Positions 15,080 to 24,337 are shown, counted from the stretch's first letter. The stretch: 41,260 nucleotides of DNA from Rhabdothermincola_A sp041688815 (GCA_041688815.1 JBDNHK010000053.1:1-41260), one strand, 5' to 3'. Numbers and translations are program-made. The notes: generated by a model not told the origin, from the letters alone.

Positions 15080-17014
15080 TCAGTGGAGGACGAAATCGTC
15101 GATTTCGGGTCGTCGCGTCCAGCTCCAGTAATCGACGAGTCTCCAGGGAGAGAGGACGTGGATCTTGCCCTCGGGGTTCTTGAACCAGGAGTGCGTGACG
15201 CTCGGATGCGACCACACCAGACCCTCGAGCTCCTTCTGCACCCGCTGGTAGTAGGCGTCGTGGACATCGTCGCGGGGCTCCATCGACGCTCGGTCCTGCG
15301 AGATCAACACGTCGAGGCAGCCAGTGATGTAGCGCATCTGGCACTCCGAATGGAAGATCAGACTTCCACCATGGGCCAAGTTCGTTCCCGGCCCGTACAT
15401 GCAGAACAGGTTCGGGAACTCCGGCACCGTGATCCCGAGGTAGGCCTTCGGGCGGTCCCCCCACACGTCGCGCAGCGTCCGCCCCGTTCGGCCCGTGATC
15501 TCCATCGGCCACAGGAACCGGTTGGCCTGGAATCCGGTGGCGAACACGATGAGGTCGACCTCGACGCGTTCGCCCGACACGGTGACGATGGCGCCGGGCT
15601 CGATGTGGTCGATCCCGTCGCGTACGAGGTCCACGTTGTCGCGGGTGAGGGCACCGAGCCAGCTGCCGTTGTCCTGCAGGGTGCGCTTGGCGGTGGGCGG
15701 GTAGTCGGGCAGGGCTTTGACCAGCAGTTCGGGGTCGTCGCCGATCTGGCTGGTGATCCAGTCGGTGAAGATGAGACGGGTCATCTCGTTGCCCTCGCTC
15801 ACCGAGCGCTCCTGGTGCGGCCAGTCGGGATCGATGCGCGCCCCCTCGAGGCCCTTGTCGCAGGCTGACCAGAGGATGAGGAAGCGGTACCACCGTCCGT
15901 AGAAGGGCAGATGGCGGAGCGCCCACTTCACGCCCGGGCCGACCTTGGCGTGATAGTTCGGGTTGGGGAACATCCACTGCGCCGTGCGTTGGAACACGGT
16001 GAGGTGGTCCACGTCGGGGGCGATCGTCGGCACGATCTGGAACCCGCTGGCCCCGGCACCGATGACGGCGACCCGCTGGCCGCGGTAGTCGACGGAGTGA
16101 TCCCACTGGGCCGAGTGGAACCACGGCCCTCCGAACGTGTCGAGCCCTTCGATGTCGGGCAGGTTCGGGCGGTTGAGCTGGCCGACGGCAGAGATGACGG
16201 CCCGAGCGGTGAGGTGCTCCTCGGCGCCGCTGGCGGTGCGCACGGTCACATCCCACACGGCGGCGGTCGTGTCCCATCGGGCCGCGATCACTTCCGTGGA
16301 GAAGCGGATCGACGGCTCGACGCCGTGGCGTTCCATGACGTCCTGGAAGTACCGCTGCAACTCCGGTTGCTGCGCATAGAACTCGGTCCAGTGGTCACTC
16401 GGTTCGAACGAGTAGCAGTAGAAGTGATTGCCCACGTCGACCCGGGCACCGGGATAGGTGTTCTCCCACCAGGTGCCACCCGGGCCGGCGTTCTTCTCGA
16501 CGATGGTGAAGGGGATGCCGGCCTCCTTCAGGCGGATGCCGGCGAGCAGGCCCGACTCACCGCAGCCGATGACCACCACCGGGAAGTCGGCGCGCGCCTC
16601 GGTGTCGACGTGGAGCTCGACCTTTCGGGCGTCGGTGCCGTCGAGCTCCATCTCCTCCATGAGCATCGGGATGTACTCGTCGGGCACCTCCTCGCAGCAG
16701 AGCCAGGCCATCATCTCCTTGATGTCGGCGACGCTCGGCGGTGCCGGTTCCGGACAGCCGCGGTCGCGGTAGTCGCAGATGATGTCGAGGGCGAGGGCTC
16801 GCGCGTCGGCCTTCTCTTCCTCGGTCATGAAGCCCTGGACCTCGTTGATCACGAGCATGTGAGGCGCGAGCAGGCCCCGGATCGGTGACAGGTCGCCGGT
16901 CATGTGGACGCACGCCAGCAACAGCGTGGGGATGCTCACGTCCTCGAGGGCGGCGGCGATCGTTTCGTCGTCGTCGTCGAACGAGATCCCCGCGTACGGG
17001 TTGCGATCGATCAT
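15080..17014 (-). CDS. Flavin-containing Baeyer-Villiger-type monooxygenase with N-terminal extension
   Basis: A 644-residue protein from ATG 17014 with GAGGGG just upstream. Two Rossmann motifs are visible: GCGESG (residues 150-155, FAD) and GAGASG near 320 (NADPH). Between them lies the Baeyer-Villiger fingerprint F-x-G-x-x-x-H-x-x-x-W with Phe294, Gly296, His300 and Trp304. The first 140 residues are an extra, mostly helical domain like that of 4-hydroxyacetophenone monooxygenase. Such enzymes insert oxygen next to a ketone to give esters or lactones, or oxygenate N or S. The substrate is unknown. It is followed on the same strand by the small unknown gene and diverges from galE. Confidence 0.9.
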   Translation of the reverse strand: MIDRNPYAGISFDDDDETIAAALEDVSIPTLLLACVHMTGDLSPIRGLLAPHMLVINEVQGFMTEEEKADARALALDIICDYRDRGCPEPAPPSVADIKEMMAWLCCEEVPDEYIPMLMEEMELDGTDARKVELHVDTEARADFPVVVIGCGESGLLAGIRLKEAGIPFTIVEKNAGPGGTWWENTYPGARVDVGNHFYCYSFEPSDHWTEFYAQQPELQRYFQDVMERHGVEPSIRFSTEVIAARWDTTAAVWDVTVRTASGAEEHLTARAVISAVGQLNRPNLPDIEGLDTFGGPWFHSAQWDHSVDYRGQRVAVIGAGASGFQIVPTIAPDVDHLTVFQRTAQWMFPNPNYHAKVGPGVKWALRHLPFYGRWYRFLILWSACDKGLEGARIDPDWPHQERSVSEGNEMTRLIFTDWITSQIGDDPELLVKALPDYPPTAKRTLQDNGSWLGALTRDNVDLVRDGIDHIEPGAIVTVSGERVEVDLIVFATGFQANRFLWPMEITGRTGRTLRDVWGDRPKAYLGITVPEFPNLFCMYGPGTNLAHGGSLIFHSECQMRYITGCLDVLISQDRASMEPRDDVHDAYYQRVQKELEGLVWSHPSVTHSWFKNPEGKIHVLSPWRLVDYWSWTRRPEIDDFVLH

Positions 17015-17159
17015 GGTTCCCCTCGGTGCGTGCGGCGAAGCGACGGTAGACGATCGACGTCGCCATCGAGAACGAGGTGCGCGGCATCGAGCACCGGGGC
17101 TGACAAGCTGGGGTGATGTGGAGTGAGGAGTGCGTCCCCCTGAAGTCGTCGTGGCGGCA

Positions 17160-18182
17160 GTGAGCGAGACGGTCCTGCTCACGGGGGGTGCTGGCTTCAT
17201 CGGCAGCCACACGTGTGTCGTGCTCCTCCAGGCGGGATGGCAGGTCGTGGTGGTCGACGACCTGTCCAACAGCAGCGAGGAGTCCCTCGCCCGCGTCGAG
17301 GCCCTGGCTGCGGGCGAGCTGCACTTGCATCGCCTCGACCTGCGCGACACCGCCGCCCTCGATGCGGTCGTGGCCGGCTACGACATCGATGCGGTGGTGC
17401 ACTTCGCCGGCCTGAAGGCGGTGGGCGAGTCCGTCGCCGATCCTCGCCGCTACTGGGACGTCAACGTCGGCGGCACGCTCAGCCTGCTCGAGGTCCTCGA
17501 TCGCCACGACATCCACCGCCTGGTCTTCTCGTCGTCGGCCACCGTGTACGGCGATCCCGAGGTCGTGCCCCTCGTGGAGTCGGCCCGCCTGTCGACGACC
17601 AACCCCTACGGTCGCACCAAGCTGGTCATCGAGCAGTTGTTGGCCGACGTGGCCTCCGCCGATCCCTCGTGGCACATCGTGTCGTTGCGCTACTTCAACC
17701 CGGTGGGCGCTCACGAGAGCGGCATGATCGGCGAAGACCCCCGAGGCGTCCCCAACAACCTCATGCCCTACGTGATGCAGGTGGCCGTCGGCCGCCGACC
17801 CGAGTTGGTGGTGTTCGGCGACGACTACCCGACCCCCGACGGCACGTGCCTTCGTGACTACATCCACGTGGTCGACCTGGCCGACGGGCACCGGGCGGCT
17901 CTCGATCGCCTCGGCGACCTTCCCGGCTGGCGGGCCGTGAACCTCGGTACCGGTGAGGGGTCGTCGGTGCTCGAGGTGGTGGCCGCCGCGGCCGCGGCCG
18001 TGGGCCGTGAGATCCCCTACCGGGTGGGTCCGCGGCGTCCGGGTGATGCGGCCGTGACCTACGCCGACCCGAGCCTCGCTCACGAGCTCCTCGGCTGGCG
18101 AGCCACCCGTGGTCTCTCGCAGATGTGCGTCGACGCATGGCGCTGGCAGTCGCAGAACCCCGACGGCTTCCGGACCGGCTGA
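17160..18182 (+). CDS. galE: UDP-glucose 4-epimerase
   Basis: A 340-residue extended SDR. The N-terminus LLTGGAGFIGSHTCVVLLQ has the NAD-binding GxxGxxG. The active site shows SSSATVYGDP and Tyr/Lys in NPYGRTKLVIEQ. RYFNPVGAHESGMIGEDP and GTCLRDYIHVVDLADGH are diagnostic GalE segments. It interconverts UDP-glucose and UDP-galactose in the cytoplasm, supplying galactose for surface glycans; the two GT-C proteins upstream could be users, but that is speculation. The start is uncertain: GTG 17160 gives the usual GalE N-terminus, and GTG 17130 would add ten residues. It converges with oleD, the two stops directly abutting. Confidence 0.92.
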   Translation: MSETVLLTGGAGFIGSHTCVVLLQAGWQVVVVDDLSNSSEESLARVEALAAGELHLHRLDLRDTAALDAVVAGYDIDAVVHFAGLKAVGESVADPRRYWDVNVGGTLSLLEVLDRHDIHRLVFSSSATVYGDPEVVPLVESARLSTTNPYGRTKLVIEQLLADVASADPSWHIVSLRYFNPVGAHESGMIGEDPRGVPNNLMPYVMQVAVGRRPELVVFGDDYPTPDGTCLRDYIHVVDLADGHRAALDRLGDLPGWRAVNLGTGEGSSVLEVVAAAAAAVGREIPYRVGPRRPGDAAVTYADPSLAHELLGWRATRGLSQMCVDAWRWQSQNPDGFRTG

Positions 18183-19139
18183 TCAACCGTTGCGGTCGGC
18201 GTACCAGTCGGCGAGATGCTGCAGGCCCCGGTCGATTCCCACCGACGGCTGCCAACCGAGCACCCGGCGGGTTTCGCGCTGATCGAACCAGTGGGCCACC
18301 GACAGCTGGCGGGCGGCGAAGTGAGTGAGCGGGGGCTCGTCTCCCCGCCACAGGCGCTCGACCAGGGACGCGCCGGCAGCGGCAACCGGCGCCGGGAGCC
18401 GCCGGGCGGCCGTGGTGATTCCGGCGGCCCTCAAGATGCCGTCGACGATGTCGGCCACGGGTCGGGGCTCCCCCCCCGTCACCACCCATGCCGCGCCGGC
18501 CGCTTCGTCGCCGGGCCCGGCGTGATCGAGCGCGGCGACGATCGCCGCGGCGGCATCGTCGACGTAGGTGGTGTCGATGAGGGCGCGGCCACCGTCGGGC
18601 AAGGCCAGCCGCCCGGCGCGGGCGCGGTCGACCAACCGCTGCACCAGTTGGGTGTCGCCCGGCCCCCACACGAGGTGGGGCCGCACCACGACGGTGGGGA
18701 CGGCCGTTGCGTCGAGCACGAGCCGCTCGGCCATGGTCTTGGACCGGGCGTAGCCGTCTCGACCGTCGTAGGTCGGCGCCTCGGCGCCGACCCCCATCGC
18801 CGGTCGATCACGGAACGCCACCGACGGCGTGGAGACGTGGACGAAACGTCCGCAACGTTCGGCGGCCTGGCGGGCGTGGGCACTGCCGTGCACGTTGACG
18901 GCCACGAAGTCGGCCCACGGGGCGCGGGGTACCACGAGCGCGGCGAGGTGGACGACGGCGTCGTGGCCGAGGGCGGCCCCGAGTACCGCGTCCCGGTCGC
19001 GGATGTCGCCGGGAGCGTGGCGGAGACCGGGGGCGGGGGCGCGACGTTGGAAGCACGTGACGTCATCGCCCCGGTCGACCAGCGCCGTGGCGACGGCCCC
19101 CCCGAGCAGGCTCGACGCCCCCGTGACCAGGACCCTCAT
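18183..19139 (-). CDS. oleD: OleD-like NAD(P)H-dependent 2-alkyl-3-ketoacid reductase
   Basis: A 318-residue extended SDR. The N-terminus VLVTGASSLLGGAVA holds the GxxGxxG motif (Gly7-Gly13); catalytic Tyr130 and Lys134 lie in YARSK, and VVRPHLVWGPGD follows as in 3beta-hydroxysteroid dehydrogenase-like enzymes. By itself it could be any epimerase/reductase. The assignment comes from position: its ATG overlaps the stop of oleBC (ATGA) and oleA is just upstream, the oleA-oleBC-oleD order known from Micrococcus luteus. OleD reduces the beta-keto acid made by OleA to a beta-hydroxy acid. Translation is likely coupled to oleBC. Confidence 0.87.
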   Translation of the reverse strand: MRVLVTGASSLLGGAVATALVDRGDDVTCFQRRAPAPGLRHAPGDIRDRDAVLGAALGHDAVVHLAALVVPRAPWADFVAVNVHGSAHARQAAERCGRFVHVSTPSVAFRDRPAMGVGAEAPTYDGRDGYARSKTMAERLVLDATAVPTVVVRPHLVWGPGDTQLVQRLVDRARAGRLALPDGGRALIDTTYVDDAAAAIVAALDHAGPGDEAAGAAWVVTGGEPRPVADIVDGILRAAGITTAARRLPAPVAAAGASLVERLWRGDEPPLTHFAARQLSVAHWFDQRETRRVLGWQPSVGIDRGLQHLADWYADRNG

Positions 19140-21622
19140 CGTCCGGCCAGGAACGCAGTGGCGGTGGCGGCCAGTGCGGTTCGGTCGATCTTCGACTGGT
19201 GGCGGATGTCGACGGGGAGGGGGCCCTCGAGCACCGCCGCGACGATGTCGGATGATGCGGCCCGGACGGTCGCGGTCAGGTGAGTGGGCGCCAGACGGAG
19301 TCGCCCGGGTGCGTCCACCACGATCACGGTGGCCTGGGTACCGGTCGGGCCCACCCCGACGGCGGCGACGAGCCGGCCCAGTGCCGCGGCGACGGGCTGT
19401 TCGACGGCGACACAGGGCCGGAGTCCGTCGGGGCCGTGCAGGACGTGCTGGGCTCGTCCGAGCTGGAAGATCCGACCGTCCTCGTCGATGGCCCCGACGT
19501 CGTGGGTGCGATGGAAGCGCACGCCGTCGCGTACGACGGTGGCATCGGCATCGATGGCCCACCGCTGGTCGTAGCCGTCGTACATCCAGGCGGCACTCAC
19601 GAGCAGCTCACCCCAGGCGCCCGGACCGAGGGGATCACCATCGGGTTGGTCGAGGGGGACCACCAGCACCGATGCGCCGTCGAGCGGCCAGCCCGTGGCC
19701 GTGCCCCCGGTGGGGCTCGAGCGCGTGGCGTCGGTGCCGTCGGTGATCGGCATGGCCTCGGTCATGCCGTACGGCGCCCGCACGTCGGCCCCGGTCACCC
19801 GGGTGATGGCCCGCAAGAGGTCGGCGTCGATCGGTGCGCCGGCCAGCATCACCAGTCGCAGCGGCACCCGACGATCTCCGGCGCTGGCGACGATGCGACG
19901 GGCCGACACCGGTGACAGCCAGGCCACCCCCACCTCGGTTCGGGAGCACGCCGCGACGAGGCGGTCGAAGTCGAGGTCGGCGGGGCTGGTGACGTCGATG
20001 TCGGGGAGGACGCACGGCACGCCGAGGGCCGGGCCGAGCAGCACGAACGGGGCGAACGACGTGGTGAAGGCCTCGTCGCCCGTGACGGCGAAGGCCGAGG
20101 CCACTACGTCACGCTGCCGGGCCAGCGCCCCGTGGCGGTACCGGACCGGCTTGGCCGGGCCGGTGGCGCCGGAGGTGTGGACGATCGCAGCCACGTGGTC
20201 GGGGTGGATGACGGGAAGGTCGGGTGGGCGGCCGAGGAGATCGGCGGTCAGGTCGATGGCACCGGGGACCCGGCCCAGAGCGGCCCGGCGCGCGGCCGGG
20301 GTGATCCCGAGCAGCGTCGCCGCGCCCAGAGTGCGCCCCGTCCCGACGACCCACGTCGGTGCCGCGCCCCTCAGGGCATAGCGAAGGCCCCGGATGCCCA
20401 GTCCGCGATCGGCGACCACCACCACCGCGCCGGCCCGCCAGATGGCGTACGAGGCGATGAGCATGTCGCGGCCCGGTGGCACGAGCATGGCCACCCGGTC
20501 ACCGGACCTGAGCCCGGTCGCGACGAGGTGGCGCGCCGCCCGCAGGCTGGCGTCGTGCAGGTGCAGCCAGGTGCACTCACCGTCGGGCCCGGAGTAGGCC
20601 AGGCCCGGGTCCTGGGCCCGCTCGATGATCGCCGCGGTGATGGCCCGCCACGGCATCGGGTCGGCGCCGACGGCGGAGGAAGCCGGTTCCGGACCGATCG
20701 GCGGTGCTGGTTCGGGGGGCCCGGGTTGTTCGAGGGGTCCGGGGTGATCGGGCAACCTGCGGTCGAGCCATGCCTTCGCCACCTCGTGCATCGGTTCGTC
20801 GAGCGGGACGAGATGGCCCGCGCGAGGAAAGCGGTGGACGTCGGCATGGGGGGCGCGGGCGCACAGGTCGGCGAGGAACCGGTCGTGAAAGACGGGGTCC
20901 CTGCCGCCCCAGACGAGCAGGAGCGGTACCCGTCGCGCGGTGAGGGCGTCGAGGCTGGCGGCGCTTCGCGCCAACGCCGCCCATGATGGGTCCTCGGGGG
21001 TGAGCGGGATGTCGGCGACGAACTCGGCCACCGCTTCGCGCCGGTCGGCGTGGCGGTAGGGCGCCCGCAGCGCGTCGCGATGCTCCCGGCCGGTCATGCG
21101 CGCGGTGCCGGTGACGAAGATCGCGGTGCGGCGACAGACGAGGTCGACCGTGCGTCGCGCCACCGCGATGAGCGGCGGCACCGACACCCCGTCGGGCCGG
21201 GCGACGGCGGTGTTGGCCAGCACCATGGCGCGCACGTCCAGTTCGTCGGCCGCTCCGATCGCCACGGGCCCGCCCCAGTCGTGGGCGACCAGGACCAGAG
21301 GGCCCTCGGCTTCCTGACGGCAGAAGGCCACCAGTTCGGCCACCCGGTCGTCGAGGCGACGGAGGCTCGAGCGCTGTGACCAGCCCATGCCGGTCTGGTC
21401 GACGGCGATGACCCGCCAGTCGGGGCTCAGGGTCGAGAGGAACCCCTTCCACAGGTACGACCACGTCGGGTTGCCGTGGACGCAGACGATGGTGCCGCGA
21501 GGGCCGGGGCCGGTGTCGAGCACGTTCCACCGCACGGGCGGCCGACCGGTGGCGGTGACGTCGACCGGACGGGACCACCTCGGATCGAGGCCCCAACGTC
21601 GCCAGGCGGCGGCATCCGGCAT
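19136..21622 (-). CDS. oleBC: OleBC fusion: beta-lactone decarboxylase plus beta-lactone synthetase
   Basis: An 828-residue fusion. Residues 1-295 are an alpha/beta hydrolase of the haloalkane dehalogenase type, with HGNPTWSYLW at 49-58, nucleophile Asp115 in HDWGG, Asp242 in GGRDPVF and His270 in RAGHLVP: OleB, which decarboxylates the beta-lactone to a cis-olefin. A Pro-rich linker (about 291-323) leads to an adenylate-forming domain with TSGATGPAK at 483-491 and YGMTEAMP: OleC, which uses ATP to close the beta-lactone. ATG 21622 is chosen because GGGAG lies 5 nt upstream. It sits 46 nt after the oleA stop and overlaps oleD by 4 nt, so three enzymes form one operon. Confidence 0.92.
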   Translation of the reverse strand: MPDAAAWRRWGLDPRWSRPVDVTATGRPPVRWNVLDTGPGPRGTIVCVHGNPTWSYLWKGFLSTLSPDWRVIAVDQTGMGWSQRSSLRRLDDRVAELVAFCRQEAEGPLVLVAHDWGGPVAIGAADELDVRAMVLANTAVARPDGVSVPPLIAVARRTVDLVCRRTAIFVTGTARMTGREHRDALRAPYRHADRREAVAEFVADIPLTPEDPSWAALARSAASLDALTARRVPLLLVWGGRDPVFHDRFLADLCARAPHADVHRFPRAGHLVPLDEPMHEVAKAWLDRRLPDHPGPLEQPGPPEPAPPIGPEPASSAVGADPMPWRAITAAIIERAQDPGLAYSGPDGECTWLHLHDASLRAARHLVATGLRSGDRVAMLVPPGRDMLIASYAIWRAGAVVVVADRGLGIRGLRYALRGAAPTWVVGTGRTLGAATLLGITPAARRAALGRVPGAIDLTADLLGRPPDLPVIHPDHVAAIVHTSGATGPAKPVRYRHGALARQRDVVASAFAVTGDEAFTTSFAPFVLLGPALGVPCVLPDIDVTSPADLDFDRLVAACSRTEVGVAWLSPVSARRIVASAGDRRVPLRLVMLAGAPIDADLLRAITRVTGADVRAPYGMTEAMPITDGTDATRSSPTGGTATGWPLDGASVLVVPLDQPDGDPLGPGAWGELLVSAAWMYDGYDQRWAIDADATVVRDGVRFHRTHDVGAIDEDGRIFQLGRAQHVLHGPDGLRPCVAVEQPVAAALGRLVAAVGVGPTGTQATVIVVDAPGRLRLAPTHLTATVRAASSDIVAAVLEGPLPVDIRHQSKIDRTALAATATAFLAGR

Positions 21623-21668
21623 CGCGGCTCCCGGCCCGCCGTGACTCAAGACCGGGACGCTGACGCCG

Positions 21669-22682
21669 CTACCAGGTGAGCTCGACCACCGAGCAGTTGA
21701 GCCCGGAGCCGATACCGGCGAGCAGGACCCGGTCCCCAGGTGCCAGCTCATCGGCGATCACCGAGAGGGTATACGGCACGGCGGCGGGGCCCATGTTGCC
21801 GAAGTCCGGGTAGGTGAGAGGCACCAGGGCGAGGTCGATGTCGAGCAGCTCGCACAGCTTGTTGGTGTGCACCTCGGAAACCTGGTGCAAGACGTAGCGA
21901 TCCATGTCGGTCCAGTCCCACCCTGCCTCCAAGGCGAGCTTCCACGCCTCTGCGGCCAGGTCGAGCCCGGCGGTGAGCAGGGCACCGGTGTCGGTGCGCA
22001 TCTGGTCGAGGTCGCCCACGCACAGGTCGTGGTGGATCGTGGCGGCTCGGGTGATCCCGCCGATGAACTGGTGTGAGCCCTCCCTCGGCGGTCCCATCAC
22101 CATCGCCGCCGCACCCGAGCCGAGCGTGAGCGATGCGAATTGGTCGAACACGTCGCCTATGGTCGTGGACTCCTGTTGCAGTCGCTCGATGGTGGCCAAC
22201 TGGGTGCGGCGGCTGCCCTCGCCGTCGACGATCAGCACGGCCCGGGCCTGTCCGCCGTCGATGGCCGTCGCCGCCAAGTTCATGGCGTTCACGAAACCCA
22301 GGCAGGCGTTGCCGAGGTCGAAGTTGGCGCAGTTCGGGGACAGACCGAGCCGGTAGTGCACCGCACAGGCGACACTCGGTTCGAGGTGGTGCTTGCAGAC
22401 CGACGTCGAGATGAGCAGGTCCACGTCGTCGATGCTGACGCCGGCCTGGTCGAGTGCGGCCTGGCCGGCCCGGGCCGCGGCCTCGTCGAACGAGACGTCC
22501 TCGGGCCACCAGCGCCGAGCGGTGATGCCGGCCACGGACTGGAGGAGTCCGGGCCGCACGCCGACCCGTTCGTAGGTCACGGCGAGCTGTTCGTCGATCC
22601 ATGCCGAGGTGACGACCTCGGGGGCTTCGGCGTGGCTCACCGCCCAGATGTGCGCACGCCGGAAACCAGAAGGTGAAACCAC
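21669..22682 (-). CDS. oleA: OleA, thiolase-fold acyl-CoA condensing enzyme
   Basis: A 337-residue KASIII-like protein. The catalytic set can be read off: Cys127 in GNACLGF, His266 in VLHQVSE, Asn296 in GNMGPA, and Glu101 in HHLEPS. The Glu101-Cys127 spacing of 26 equals that of the essential Glu/Cys pair in Xanthomonas OleA, which separates OleA from FabH. It joins two fatty acyl-CoAs head to head by non-decarboxylative Claisen condensation to a 2-alkyl-3-keto acid. The start GTG 22682 lacks a Shine-Dalgarno, but TAACCT ends 6 nt upstream, so the operon mRNA is probably leaderless. It diverges from the nitronate monooxygenase-like gene. Confidence 0.92.
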   Translation of the reverse strand: MVSPSGFRRAHIWAVSHAEAPEVVTSAWIDEQLAVTYERVGVRPGLLQSVAGITARRWWPEDVSFDEAAARAGQAALDQAGVSIDDVDLLISTSVCKHHLEPSVACAVHYRLGLSPNCANFDLGNACLGFVNAMNLAATAIDGGQARAVLIVDGEGSRRTQLATIERLQQESTTIGDVFDQFASLTLGSGAAAMVMGPPREGSHQFIGGITRAATIHHDLCVGDLDQMRTDTGALLTAGLDLAAEAWKLALEAGWDWTDMDRYVLHQVSEVHTNKLCELLDIDLALVPLTYPDFGNMGPAAVPYTLSVIADELAPGDRVLLAGIGSGLNCSVVELTW

Positions 22683-22694
22683 TGTGTCAGGTTA
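22683..22694 (-). promoter_or_regulatory. -10-like hexamer of the ole operon (leaderless)
   Basis: On the minus strand TAACCT (22694-22689) ends 6 nt before the GTG start of oleA. The same hexamer stands 8 nt before the redoxin selenogene at 34084. No clear -35 was found. Confidence 0.5.
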
Positions 22695-22775
22695 GGGCCT
22701 CGCGGTCGTGGTCGACACCTCGGCTGGGTGGTGCCGTGGGTACGTGAGTACGGCTCGCCATGGCAGGCTCGGCGG

Positions 22776-23717
22776 ATGTTCCGTAACCGCATCACCGAGA
22801 TGATCGGCTGTGAGATCCCGATTCTGCAAGCGCCGATGGGCTTCATCGCCCGGGCGCCGCTGGCCTCGGCGGTGGCCAACGCAGGGGCCATTGGGATGAT
22901 CGAGACGTCGTCGGGGGAGCTCGACGTGGTCCGAGAGGAGATCCGCCGCATGCCCGAGTTGGCGCCGGGCAAGCCGTTCGCGGTGAACGTGGCCCAGGCC
23001 TTCGTGCGTGATCCGGCCATCGTCGACTTCATCGTGGAGCAGGGGGTCACGTTCGTCACCACGTCGGCCGGCGACCCCACTCGCTACACCCGGCAGCTCA
23101 AGGAAGCAGGGGTCACGGTCTTCCATGTGGTCCCCACGCTGCGGGCCGCCCTCAAGGCCGTCGACGCCGGTGTCGATGGCCTCGTGGTGGAAGGGGCCGA
23201 GGGCGGTGGCTTCAAGAACCCCCGAGACGTCTCGACGATGGTGCTCCTGCCGCTGGTGGCATCGAAGGTCGACGTGCCCGTCATCGCCGCCGGCGGCTTC
23301 CTCGACGGGCGCACGATGGCGGCGGCTTTCGCCCTGGGTGCGGAGGGGATACAGATGGGCACCCGGATGGTCGCGTCGGCGGAGTCGCCGATCCACGACA
23401 ACTGGAAGCAGGCCATCGTCGACGCGGCCGAGACCGGCACGGTGCTGCTCAACCGACATCGTTCCCCTGCGGTGCGAGTGCTGCGCACGAAGCTCACCGA
23501 ACGACTCGAGTTCGACACCACCGGCAACGCCATGGAGGCCATGGCTGGCGTGCAGGAGCTCTACTTCGGGGGCGATCTCGAAGCCGGCCTGCCCTTCAGC
23601 GGGCAGGTGGCAGGGCGCATCGACTCGGTGCGACCGGTCGCCGAGGTCCTCGAGGAGTGCGCTCGCGAGTGTCTCGAGGTTCTCGGGGCGTTGCGGGACC
23701 AGTACCTGGACGGCTGA
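22776..23717 (+). CDS. Nitronate monooxygenase / FabK-like FMN-dependent TIM-barrel oxidoreductase
   Basis: A 313-residue protein from ATG 22776. It opens with FRNRITEMIGCEIPILQAPM, the usual start of 2-nitropropane dioxygenase-like FMN enzymes. VVEGAEGGGFKN carries the glycine-rich flavin phosphate loop, and PVIAAGGFLDGR with GAEGIQMGTRMVAS is the C-terminal FMN-binding signature. The family spans nitronate monooxygenases and enoyl-ACP reductase II; nothing here separates the two. Where the family often has a catalytic His, this protein reads EGAEGGG, so the oxidase reaction is unproven. CAGGCT ends 6 nt before the ATG. Confidence 0.85.
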   Translation: MFRNRITEMIGCEIPILQAPMGFIARAPLASAVANAGAIGMIETSSGELDVVREEIRRMPELAPGKPFAVNVAQAFVRDPAIVDFIVEQGVTFVTTSAGDPTRYTRQLKEAGVTVFHVVPTLRAALKAVDAGVDGLVVEGAEGGGFKNPRDVSTMVLLPLVASKVDVPVIAAGGFLDGRTMAAAFALGAEGIQMGTRMVASAESPIHDNWKQAIVDAAETGTVLLNRHRSPAVRVLRTKLTERLEFDTTGNAMEAMAGVQELYFGGDLEAGLPFSGQVAGRIDSVRPVAEVLEECARECLEVLGALRDQYLDG

Positions 23718-23792
23718 GAGCCGGCCCACCAGACCCACAGCGGCCGCGCGGGACCGTTAGCATGATCGTATTCATATCGCTGAGGGGGACCA

Positions 23793-24269
23793 GTGCCGAC
23801 GATCGACATTCCTGACGGACTCGACCCGATGACCTACGTGTTCGGTAAGGCGTCGCCGGCCATCGGTGGAGCCGCCGCTGGCTTCTCGGGCTCGGTGTAT
23901 GCCGATGCCTCCCTGCCGCTGCGCGAGTTCGAGGCCGCCCGCTACCGGATCGCCCAGATCAACGACTGCCAGATGTGCCTCACGTGGCGCAGCGAACGGG
24001 GCGAGTCGGGCCCGGTCGGCGAGGAGCTCTACGCCGAGGTCGCGCAGTGGCAGACCTCCTCGGCCCTGACGGTCCGTGAACGCCTCGCCGCCGAGTACGC
24101 CGAGCGCTACGCCGTCGATCACCGCAACCTCGACGAGGAGTTCTGGGGCCGGATGAAGGCCGAGTACTCGAACGACGAGATCGTCGAGTTCACCCTGTGC
24201 GTGGCCCAATGGCTCGGCCTGGGTCGGCTCAACCAGGTGTTGGGCATCGACGTCGCCTGCTCCATCTGA
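23793..24269 (+). CDS. Carboxymuconolactone decarboxylase/AhpD-like protein
   Basis: A 158-residue, mainly helical protein with GTG start 23793 and a strong Shine-Dalgarno (GAGGGGG) upstream. IAQINDCQMCLTWR holds a CxxC pair at the position of the AhpD redox cysteines, although the following His of AhpD is missing. LTVRERLAAEYAERY and DEIVEFTLCVAQWLGLGRLNQVLG match the second half of the carboxymuconolactone decarboxylase fold. AhpD-type members reduce peroxidase partners. No peroxiredoxin lies next to it, so a general thiol-redox or lyase role is all that can be proposed. Confidence 0.82.
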   Translation: MPTIDIPDGLDPMTYVFGKASPAIGGAAAGFSGSVYADASLPLREFEAARYRIAQINDCQMCLTWRSERGESGPVGEELYAEVAQWQTSSALTVRERLAAEYAERYAVDHRNLDEEFWGRMKAEYSNDEIVEFTLCVAQWLGLGRLNQVLGIDVACSI

Positions 24270-24337
24270 GCCTGGGCCGACGTCGTATCAGTTGTCGGTG
24301 AGGTCCGCCCGACCGGCATCCGTATCCTGAGGCGGCC

